Shown: positions 1-6,309 of the stretch, in pieces
Layout of the letters: the number at the start of each line of letters is the position of its first letter
Numbering within the stretch: position 1 is the first letter of the stretch
NCBI GenBank assembly: GCA_030020825.1
Contig: CP125213.1
Span: forward strand, 248,001-312,000
Direction: 5' to 3'
DNA: 64,000 bases
Origin: Candidatus Blochmannia vicinus
Lineage (GTDB): Bacteria; Pseudomonadota; Gammaproteobacteria; Enterobacterales; Enterobacteriaceae
Notes under the pieces: model-generated
The model's input: only the letters and a program-made list of their open reading frames with translations
Databases searched by the model: none
Told to the model about the DNA's origin: nothing
Position numbers and translations under genes: made by a program

Positions 1-463
1 CTAAATGAATAGGAACACTGATTACTACCATTCCAGCATTTGTTAGCATTGATTCTGCATTAGTCCAATCATTTTTATCTAAAATTCGTACTTTATACCC
101 TGATAAAGTTAGCATTTTATAAAAGAACTGTCCCATTTTGCCGTTTCCTCCAATTATAACAATTGGACCTAAATTTGGACATAATGTTTTAAATCCTTTT
201 TCGTTTTCATTGCAATAAGATTCACTTATGATGCGACGTAATATATCTTCTATTAAGTCTGGGGAAATACCTAATTTTATTGCCTCTTTCCTTCGACAGG
301 CTACTATTATTTCTTCTCTATCTTGTGCATAAATAAATAATCCATAACGACTTTTTATCTCTCCTACTTTGGAGACTAAAGAAAGTCGTTCGGATAATAA
401 CTTTAATAAATCTTGATCTATTTTATCAATTTTTTTTCGTAAAATATTCAGTTCTTCTATCAT
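1..463 (-). CDS. tyrA: chorismate mutase / prephenate dehydrogenase (T-protein), 3' end cut by window edge
   Basis: Bifunctional tyrosine-pathway enzyme converting chorismate to prephenate and then to 4-hydroxyphenylpyruvate. About 154 N-terminal residues are visible. Residues 1-90 form the helical chorismate mutase domain (MIEELNILRKKIDKID start, KVGEIKSRYG segment), followed by the start of the NAD-binding dehydrogenase domain with glycine-rich IGGNGKMG near residues 104-111. The remainder (about 220 residues in E. coli TyrA) lies outside the window. The ATG at 461-463 overlaps the aroF stop as ATGA and has GGAG about 10 bases upstream, inside aroF, so the two genes are a translationally coupled aroF-tyrA pair as in E. 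coli. No damage is visible. Confidence 0.95.
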   Translation of the reverse strand, partial: MIEELNILRKKIDKIDQDLLKLLSERLSLVSKVGEIKSRYGLFIYAQDREEIIVACRRKEAIKLGISPDLIEDILRRIISESYCNENEKGFKTLCPNLGPIVIIGGNGKMGQFFYKMLTLSGYKVRILDKNDWTNAESMLTNAGMVVISVPIHL

Positions 464-1557
464 GCCATTTCGGCTCCTGATATACGCTTTATAAGAAATG
501 GTTTTAATTCTTTATATAAATCATATAGTAAGTGTTGAGTTGTGTCCCAGTCTATACAAGCATCAGTGACTGATACCCCATACTGTAGTGTAGAAGATGA
601 AGATGATAAATTTATAGATTGATTCCCAGAGTGAATATAACTTTCAATCATTAAACCGATAATAGAACGATTTCCATGTTTAATTTGATCTGAAATAGAT
701 TGTGCTACATTAATCTGACGGTGATAATTTTTATTAGAATTTCCATGGCTGCAATCTATCATTAATGCCAATGGTAACAATCCTCCTGATTCTATTATTT
801 TTTTTTCACAGCAGATAACATCTGCTGGATGGTAATTAGGATTTTTTCCTCCGCGTAAAATTATATGAGTATTAGGATTTCCTTTTGTATGTAGTAAACA
901 TACTTGACCTAATTGATTAATACTAATATAGCAATGAGGCATCATCGCAGCACGTATTGCGTTAATTGCATTAGAAAAATCACCGTTAGTGCTATTTTTA
1001 AATCCTATAGGAGTATTTAATCCAGAAGCTATTTCTCGATGTATTTGAGATTCCACAGTACGTGCTCCGATAGATGACCAACTGAAGAGTTCTCCAATAT
1101 ATTGAGGAATATTTGGATGCAATACTTCAGTAGCAAGTGGTAATCCAATTTTTATTAATTGTACCAGAAGATTTCGAGCAGTTTTTAATCCTAACTCAAT
1201 ATCGTTAGAACCATTTATATACGGATCATTAATTAGGCCTTTCCATCCGATATTAGTACGAGGTTTTTCTAAATATACTCGCATAACAATATATAATTGA
1301 TCCTGTAAATCTATTGATAGAGTTTTTAATTTATTGGCATAATCGAAAGTAGCGTTAACATCGTGGATAGAGCAAGGACCGCATATTACTAAAAAACGTG
1401 GATCACGTCTATGAATAATATTTATAATTACATCTTGAGAATCAAGAATTGTCTGTTGCTCTATATGTGTTATAGGAAACTGTTTTTTTAATTGTTCAGG
1501 AGTAATTATTGGGTACATATTGCAAGTATAGATGTTATTATGTTCATTGTTCTGCAT
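460..1557 (-). CDS. aroF: 3-deoxy-7-phosphoheptulonate synthase (DAHP synthase, AroF type)
   Basis: First enzyme of the shikimate pathway, joining phosphoenolpyruvate and erythrose 4-phosphate. The class I fold is recognisable from LVICGPCSIHD, MRVYLEKPRT, GWKGLINDP, SIGARTVESQ, ILRGGKNPNY, MIDCSHGNSNK and the C-terminal GVSVTDACIDW. I start it at the ATG 1555-1557 (MQNNEHNN..., about 365 residues; E. coli AroF is 356) because AAGG lies 8 bases upstream and the N terminus then lines up with E. coli. An in-frame ATG at 1585-1587 would add 10 residues but has no ribosome site. It is followed by overlapping tyrA, which supports the AroF (tyrosine branch) assignment over AroG or AroH. Feedback sensitivity cannot be read from the sequence. 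Confidence 0.93.
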   Translation of the reverse strand: MQNNEHNNIYTCNMYPIITPEQLKKQFPITHIEQQTILDSQDVIINIIHRRDPRFLVICGPCSIHDVNATFDYANKLKTLSIDLQDQLYIVMRVYLEKPRTNIGWKGLINDPYINGSNDIELGLKTARNLLVQLIKIGLPLATEVLHPNIPQYIGELFSWSSIGARTVESQIHREIASGLNTPIGFKNSTNGDFSNAINAIRAAMMPHCYISINQLGQVCLLHTKGNPNTHIILRGGKNPNYHPADVICCEKKIIESGGLLPLALMIDCSHGNSNKNYHRQINVAQSISDQIKHGNRSIIGLMIESYIHSGNQSINLSSSSSTLQYGVSVTDACIDWDTTQHLLYDLYKELKPFLIKRISGAEMA

Positions 1558-2001
1558 ATTATTAACCTTAATATAATAAGATGTCATAGTTACGAATCTA
1601 TAATACTAAATAATCAATTAAAAGTGATGATATGTAACTATATTATGATACACATATAAAACTAATGTAAATATAGTTTTATATTATAATCGTTAATAAA
1701 TTATTATAAATTGATTAATTGAATTTATTTAATTTTTAATTTATGCGAGGTTCTATTAATAATAAGTTATTATTCTATATGATAAATTATTGCTTTAGTT
1801 TAATTAAAATTAAGATTTATGCATGTATGTGCACAGTACATATTATATTACTTTATTTTCAGTATTGTATTATATAGTTGAGTGATTATTAAAATTTCGA
1901 TCCTAATAATTAAAGTAAATAATAATCATAAGATATTCAATTTAGTAATAAACACTGATATATATGAAATATCTTAATTATTTCATAAGATGAACAATAT
2001 T
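1558..2001. other. AT-rich spacer between aroF and rplS, no gene seen
   Basis: No credible reading frame on either strand. It holds an 11-bp-arm inverted repeat (1654-1664 / 1674-1684, 9-base loop) about 100 bases upstream of aroF, and an 8-bp-arm repeat (1963-1970 / 1980-1987) just past the rplS stop that could be a weak terminator for the rpsP-rplS transcript. I looked for TyrR-box-like palindromes upstream of aroF and found none that match. Confidence 0.6.
1963..1987 (-). terminator. weak hairpin downstream of rplS, possible operon terminator
   Basis: Perfect 8-bp arms TATGAAAT / ATTTCATA with a 9-base loop, starting 15 bases beyond the rplS stop. The stem has little GC and no clean U-run follows, so this is only a positional suggestion. 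Confidence 0.25.
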
Positions 2002-2361
2002 TTATGGATTTGTACGTACTTTTACTTTGATACGTGCAGATTTTCCGCTAAGATTACGTAAATAATATAATTTAGCACGACGAACAAAACCAAATCGGTT
2101 AATTTTAATCTCTTTAATAATAGGAGAGTGCGTTTGAAAAACGCGTTCTACGCCTTCTCCGCTAGAAATTTTTCTTACAGTAAATGAAGAATGTAATCCA
2201 CGATTTTTAATAGCGATAATGACACCTTCAAAAGTTTGTAAACGTTTCTTATTGTTTTCTATGACCCATGTATTAACTTCTATCGTATCACCTGCATGTA
2301 AATGAGGTACATTTTTTTTTATTTGTTTTTTTTCAAAATTATTTATTAATTCATACATCAT
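2002..2361 (-). CDS. rplS: 50S ribosomal protein L19
   Basis: Large-subunit ribosomal protein at the 30S-50S interface. The 119-residue product matches E. coli L19 (115 aa) through FEGVIIAIKNRGLHSSFTVR, GEGVERVFQTHSP and AKLYYLRNLSGKSARIK. Two adjacent ATGs exist (2359-2361 and 2356-2358); the second aligns exactly with the E. coli start, and GGGAA upstream can serve either. Last gene of the rpsP-rimM-trmD-rplS operon; only one base separates its start from the trmD stop. Confidence 0.96.
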   Translation of the reverse strand: MMYELINNFEKKQIKKNVPHLHAGDTIEVNTWVIENNKKRLQTFEGVIIAIKNRGLHSSFTVRKISSGEGVERVFQTHSPIIKEIKINRFGFVRRAKLYYLRNLSGKSARIKVKVRTNP

Positions 2362-2362
2362 G

Positions 2363-3133
2363 TTATTTCCCTAATTCTTTTTCTTTTAATGATAAAAAGT
2401 GCTCATTTTTGAATTCAGCAAGCAACTCTTTTTCTTTATCAGTTAATTGTATATCATTAAGCAAATCTGGTCTTTTGATCCAAGTACGACCTAACGCTTG
2501 TTTTTGTCTCCAACGAGCAATATTGTTGTGATTTCCGGATAATAATACTGATGGCACTTTCATTCCTTCAAAAATTTTTGGTCGCGTATAATGTGGACAA
2601 TCTAATTTTCCTTTATAAAAAGAATCCGATTCCGTTGAATTTTGATTGCCTAGTACACCAGGAATAAGTCTAGCCATAGTATCTATTAATACCATTGCTG
2701 CTAATTCTCCTCCACTGAGGATATAATCTCCTATAGACCATTCTTCATCAATTTCTGTTTGAATTAATCTTTCATCAATACCCTGATATCTACCACAAAC
2801 CAAAATTAGTTTTTGAGACTCGGATGCTAATTTACGCACATGCTGCTGATTTAGTCTCTTTCCTTGAGGAGAAAGATAAATTACTTTAATATTATTCCCT
2901 AATTCATTTTTAGCTTTGTTAATTGCATTTCTTAGAGGTTCAAGCATCATTAACATACCCGGCCCTCCTCCATAAGGACGGTCATCTACATTATAGTGTA
3001 GATTATGTGCAAATTCTCGTGGGTTCCATAGTGTTATCGAAATAATACCATTTCTAATTGACCGCCCTGTTATTCCATGATTAATAATAGGGTTAAACAT
3101 TTCTGGAAATAAAGTAATTATACCTAACCACAT
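2363..3133 (-). CDS. trmD: tRNA (guanine-37-N1)-methyltransferase
   Basis: SAM-dependent enzyme that methylates G37 of tRNAs reading CNN codons, preventing +1 frameshifting. The 256 residues (E. coli 255) carry the N-terminal MWLGIITLFPEMF, RPYGGGPGMLMM, the trefoil-knot SAM site (YLSPQG, LVCGRYQGIDER, GDYILSGGELAAMVLIDT) and IPGVLGNQNS. Third gene in the ribosomal protein operon, between rimM (29 bases upstream) and rplS (1 base downstream). Intact. Confidence 0.97.
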   Translation of the reverse strand: MWLGIITLFPEMFNPIINHGITGRSIRNGIISITLWNPREFAHNLHYNVDDRPYGGGPGMLMMLEPLRNAINKAKNELGNNIKVIYLSPQGKRLNQQHVRKLASESQKLILVCGRYQGIDERLIQTEIDEEWSIGDYILSGGELAAMVLIDTMARLIPGVLGNQNSTESDSFYKGKLDCPHYTRPKIFEGMKVPSVLLSGNHNNIARWRQKQALGRTWIKRPDLLNDIQLTDKEKELLAEFKNEHFLSLKEKELGK

Positions 3134-3162
3134 ATTTTATAAGATTTTAATCTCATGAGTAA

Positions 3163-3720
3163 TTAAAAATTAGGATCCCAATCTACAGTTACAGTGCGTA
3201 TAACAAGATCAACATTTTTTATAACTCTCTTTATAAGAAAAGGAATAAGACAACTTTTAATTCCAGTAAATTTATTTTGATACATTTTTACTACTAAGAC
3301 ATCATTTGCTGTTGTTTCTATTATACTGATAATATTTCCTAAAAAAATTCCTTTTACTGTAATTACTGTGCATCCTATTAAATCTTTCCAATAATATTCA
3401 TCAGTATTTAGATGAGGGAACTGTGTTTCATCTATAATCATTTCACAATGATTTAATAATTGAGCAGATTCCCTATTTGATATTTCTCGTATTTTGGCGA
3501 TATAATGTTTTCCAAGTAATCTCCATTCATCTAAATAAATTGATTTCCATGTAGATTGGATTATAATGTAATACGGATTATAAAAAAATATATTGTCACT
3601 TTTTTCAGTAAAAGAGATGATTCGTATCCACCCTAATACACCATATGCACCTACAATCTTTCCTATTACTATAGGATTAGTAATAGGTAATGTTACTGTA
3701 ATTTTTTTTTCATATGTCAT
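3163..3720 (-). CDS. rimM: 16S rRNA processing protein RimM
   Basis: Assembly factor that binds S19 and helps mature the 30S head. The 185 residues (E. coli 182) show the N-terminal RimM barrel (IVIGKIVGAYGVLGWIRI) and the C-terminal PRC barrel (DEYYWKDLIGC, NDVLVV, CLIPFLIKRVIKNVDL, VDWDPNF). The middle is much more divergent and rich in Ile, Lys and Asn than in free-living relatives. It sits 9 bases downstream of rpsP in the conserved rpsP-rimM-trmD-rplS operon. Confidence 0.95.
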   Translation of the reverse strand: MTYEKKITVTLPITNPIVIGKIVGAYGVLGWIRIISFTEKSDNIFFYNPYYIIIQSTWKSIYLDEWRLLGKHYIAKIREISNRESAQLLNHCEMIIDETQFPHLNTDEYYWKDLIGCTVITVKGIFLGNIISIIETTANDVLVVKMYQNKFTGIKSCLIPFLIKRVIKNVDLVIRTVTVDWDPNF

Positions 3721-3729
3721 ATCGAATAA

Positions 3730-3969
3730 TTATTCATAAATTTTTATTAATTTTAAAACACGTTTAGATGGACTTGCTCCTTTATGTAACCAATATTTTA
3801 CTCGTTCTATACTTATATGTAGGTTTTTATTGTTTCCAAATTTAATTGGATTAAAGAATCCAATACGCTCAATAAAGCGACCATCACGTGCATTTCTACT
3901 ATCAGTAACAACTATGTGATAAAAAGGAGCTTTTTTATACCCTCCTCGTGCTAATCTAATTCTTACCAT
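3730..3969 (-). CDS. rpsP: 30S ribosomal protein S16
   Basis: Small-subunit protein needed for 30S assembly. The real start is the ATG at 3967-3969, giving MVRIRLARGGYKKAPFYHIV and a 79-residue protein (E. coli 82). A 20-residue in-frame extension upstream is an artefact of open AT-rich sequence and resembles nothing in S16. TDSRNARDGRFIERIGFFNP is the family core. A weak AGGT precedes the start. First gene of the rpsP-rplS operon, separated from ffh by a long perfect inverted repeat at 4026-4061. Confidence 0.96.
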   Translation of the reverse strand: MVRIRLARGGYKKAPFYHIVVTDSRNARDGRFIERIGFFNPIKFGNNKNLHISIERVKYWLHKGASPSKRVLKLIKIYE

Positions 3970-4025
3970 AGATACATACCTGAATTGAAAATTAAAAGTA
4001 ATCAGACTTGTGATATATGCATGAA

Positions 4026-4061
4026 ACATAACTTATATATAACTTAGTATATAAGTTATGT
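4026..4061 (-). terminator. 36-base perfect inverted repeat directly after the ffh stop
   Basis: Perfect 14-bp arms (ACATAACTTATATA and its complement) with an 8-base loop, ending one base before the ffh stop codon and 57 bases upstream of rpsP. In the ffh direction the stem is followed by TTTCAT, a short U-stretch. It is well placed to end ffh transcripts or to limit read-through into the ribosomal protein operon. The stem has only two G-C pairs, so its strength is uncertain. Confidence 0.5.
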
Positions 4062-5423
4062 TTAACCAATTGTAAATTTAGATGATATTTTGTTTTTTAA
4101 TGTACGTATTACTCTAAATACTTCATTTTTATTTACTTTTTGTATTGTAATACGTATATGATTAAATTTATTTAGTAACTTATTAACGTCTTGTATATGT
4201 ACTCCAGATCCATTAGCAATACGTTTTTTTCTAGATCCTTTAATTATACCTGGATTTAAACGTTCCTCAATGGTCATAGAGTTAATTATAGCTTCTATAT
4301 GTGTAAATGCATTATCATGAGTATATGATTGAATATCATTTAATTTAGTTCCTAAATTAGAAGGTAGTTTACTTATTATCTTATTGATTCCTCCCATATT
4401 ACGTATTTGTTTTATATAACCTAAAAAGTCACATAAATTAAAATCTGTATTATTTTTATCGATATATTTTTTTTCTTTAACCCATTCTACTTGATTTTCA
4501 ATATCTTCGATTAATGAAAGTATATCACCCATTCCAAGTATACGCCCAGCTATTCTATAGGAATTAAAAGGCTCTAATTCGTCAATTTTTTCTCCTGTTC
4601 CTATAAATTTTATAGGTTTACCAGTAAGATATTTAATAGATAAAGCCACACCTCCACGTGCATCTCCATCTAATTTAGTTAGAATAATTCCGGTTAATGG
4701 TAAAGTTTTATTAAATACATTTATGCTATTAATAGCTACTTGTCCAATCATAGAATCTATAACGAATAAAGTTTCAACTGGATTAATAGTATTATGAATT
4801 TCAGATAGCTCCGAAAGTAAAGCAGAATTTGTATCTAAACAACCGGCAGTATCTATTAACAAGACATCATAAGATAATGATTTCGACGCGATAATAGCAG
4901 TTTTGGCGATATCAATTGGTTTATTGCTAGCATTATAATTTGAAAAAAAATTAATGTCTTCAGACCTTACTAATGCTTTTAGTTGTTGTATGCCAGCCGG
5001 TCTATATATATCAGTTGATACCACTAATATTTTTTTATTTTTTTTATTTTTTAAATATTTGGCAAGTTTTCCAACAGTGGTAGTTTTACCAGAACCTTGT
5101 AGACCCACTATTAATATTAGTGAAGGTACTTGAGTGTGTAAATTTAAGTCATGTGATCCTTCTCCCATAATTTTTACTAAAGAAGCGTGCATGATTTTAA
5201 TTAATTCTTGACCTGGAGTTAAGTGTTTATTTATATTCTTTCCAATTATTCCTTCTTTAACTTTATTAATGAAACTGTGTACGACAGATAATGCAACGTC
5301 ACCTTCTAGTAAAGAAACTTTAATCGTATTCAAAGTATCTTTAATATTTTTTTCTGTTAATCGTCCAGAACCAATAATATTACGTACTGATTGTGATATT
5401 TTTTTGGATAAGTTTTCAAACAT
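4062..5423 (-). CDS. ffh: signal recognition particle GTPase Ffh
   Basis: Protein half of the SRP, which delivers nascent inner-membrane proteins to FtsY. The 453 residues (equal to E. coli) comprise the N domain (about 1-85), the G domain with P-loop GLQGSGKTTT near residue 107, STDIYRPAGI, the G3 motif here reading DTAGC instead of DTAGR, TKLDGDARGG and the GMGD boundary, and the M domain (about 300-453) with NMGG and GSRKKRIANGSG. Only two methionines remain after about residue 300, and the Met-rich C-terminal tail has been replaced by Ile/Lys/Asn. The start MFENLSKKI matches E. coli. Upstream of rpsP as in E. coli. Probably functional, but the G3 change and methionine loss are notable. 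Confidence 0.95.
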   Translation of the reverse strand: MFENLSKKISQSVRNIIGSGRLTEKNIKDTLNTIKVSLLEGDVALSVVHSFINKVKEGIIGKNINKHLTPGQELIKIMHASLVKIMGEGSHDLNLHTQVPSLILIVGLQGSGKTTTVGKLAKYLKNKKNKKILVVSTDIYRPAGIQQLKALVRSEDINFFSNYNASNKPIDIAKTAIIASKSLSYDVLLIDTAGCLDTNSALLSELSEIHNTINPVETLFVIDSMIGQVAINSINVFNKTLPLTGIILTKLDGDARGGVALSIKYLTGKPIKFIGTGEKIDELEPFNSYRIAGRILGMGDILSLIEDIENQVEWVKEKKYIDKNNTDFNLCDFLGYIKQIRNMGGINKIISKLPSNLGTKLNDIQSYTHDNAFTHIEAIINSMTIEERLNPGIIKGSRKKRIANGSGVHIQDVNKLLNKFNHIRITIQKVNKNEVFRVIRTLKNKISSKFTIG

Positions 5424-5611
5424 TTCTTTTACTCAAATTAAAAGTAGATATTATAATAAATTCAACTATAAAATCATAATAAGTCATTATTAAACACAAT
5501 TATTAATATTTCCATATTACTTAATAACAATTAAAATCAATAGTAATATCTATATAATTAATATTAAACTGTTATTTTTTGATGTGTGTAATATCAAAAA
5601 TACTAAATAAA

Positions 5612-5685
5612 TACACCCGAGAGGATTTGAACCTCCGATCTCTCGGTTCGTAGCCGAGTGCTCTGTCCAATTGAGCTACGGGTGC
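5612..5685 (-). tRNA. tRNA-Arg, anticodon ACG
   Basis: The 74-base cloverleaf matches enterobacterial argV/Y/Z/Q tRNA. The anticodon stem CTCGG/CCGAG encloses loop CTACGAA, giving anticodon ACG (deaminated to ICG by TadA). The T loop is TTCAAAT, an A in place of the usual G in TTCGAAT. The acceptor is GCACCCG / CGGGTGT, so the first pair is a G1-U72 wobble, with discriminator A. The gene does not encode CCA, so a CCA-adding enzyme is needed. It is paired with tRNA-Ser just upstream, the same serV-arg arrangement found upstream of csrA in E. coli. Confidence 0.97.
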
Positions 5686-5696
5686 ACTATTCCTAA

Positions 5697-5786
5697 CAGT
5701 GAGGGAGGGATTCGAACCCTCGATACAGTGCAAAACTATATACTCCCTTAGCAGGGGAGTGCCTTCAGCCTCTCGGCCACCTCACC
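5697..5786 (-). tRNA. serV: tRNA-Ser, anticodon GCU
   Basis: A class II tRNA of 90 bases with a long variable arm, close to E. coli serV. The anticodon stem CTCCC/GGGAG encloses CTGCTAA, anticodon GCT. The T arm is GAGGG-TTCGAAT-CCCTC, the acceptor GGTGAGG / CCTCACT, the discriminator G. As in the neighbouring tRNA-Arg, the terminal pair is a G1-U72 wobble and CCA is not encoded. Eleven bases separate the two genes, so they are probably one transcript processed by RNases. Confidence 0.97.
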
Positions 5787-5827
5787 GAATATTTTTATTT
5801 GTTTTCTTCATTAATTTATTTTTATTT

Positions 5828-5897
5828 TTATGATCAAAAATTTTTTTGATACATTACGTTGTTTTTATATAATTTACAACTAAATTTTTGATCATAA
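5828..5897. repeat. 16-bp inverted repeat with a 38-base loop between csrA and tRNA-Ser
   Basis: Perfect arms TTATGATCAAAAATTT (5828-5843) and AAATTTTTGATCATAA (5882-5897). The left arm can also fold locally with TTTTTGAT at 5843-5850, so two mutually exclusive stems exist. No U-run follows on either strand. The position is downstream of csrA and upstream of the tRNA pair. Confidence 0.5.
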
Positions 5898-5938
5898 CAT
5901 TACTATTTGTACAGAAAATTTATTTGAAAATAATAAAC

Positions 5939-6124
5939 TTAGCACAAAGTTTGTTGTGATTTTTCAGCTTTAATACGTTGATAAATTTCTTCTCGGTGTA
6001 TAGATATTTCTTTAGGAGCATTTACACCAATACGAACCTGGTTTCCTTTAATACCTAATACAGTTACCGTAATATCATCTCCAATGATAAGAGTTTCACC
6101 AACTCGTCGAGTTAGAATAAGCAT
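5939..6124 (-). CDS. csrA: carbon storage regulator CsrA
   Basis: Small dimeric RNA-binding regulator that recognises GGA motifs in mRNA leaders. The 61-residue product is nearly identical to E. coli CsrA (61 aa): LILTRRVGETLIIGDDITVT, the RNA-contacting region GIKGNQVRIGVNAP and IHREEIYQRIKAEKS. The start has a strong AGGAG followed by AAAGG. It sits between alaS and the serV-arg tRNA pair as in E. coli. The antagonist RNAs csrB/csrC and other partners are not in this window. One of only two global regulators seen here (the other is dksA). Confidence 0.97.
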   Translation of the reverse strand: MLILTRRVGETLIIGDDITVTVLGIKGNQVRIGVNAPKEISIHREEIYQRIKAEKSQQTLC

Positions 6125-6309
6125 CCTTTACTCCTTGAAAAATTAGAATAGCTGTAATTCTGAATGTTTTTACTGTTTTATAATATTTAACAACATGAAA
6201 TAAGTATCTTTATATAATACTGTGATTGTGTTATAGATTCTTAGTATCCTGCTTTAATAATATATAAATAGTTTTGTTTTAAAACAATCTAAATATATTA
6301 GATAATTAT

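Noticed and set aside
1588..1700. TyrR boxes upstream of aroF
   Set aside because: No TGTAAA-N6-TTTACA-like palindrome of the right spacing could be found.
3970..4029. N-terminal extension of S16 by 20 residues
   Set aside because: Not present in the S16 family; the internal ATG aligns exactly with the known start, and the extension overlaps the ffh-rpsP hairpin.
5576..5600. Intrinsic terminator behind the tRNA-Arg gene
   Set aside because: An 8-bp stem exists but its 3' arm is A-rich and no U-run follows on the tRNA strand.
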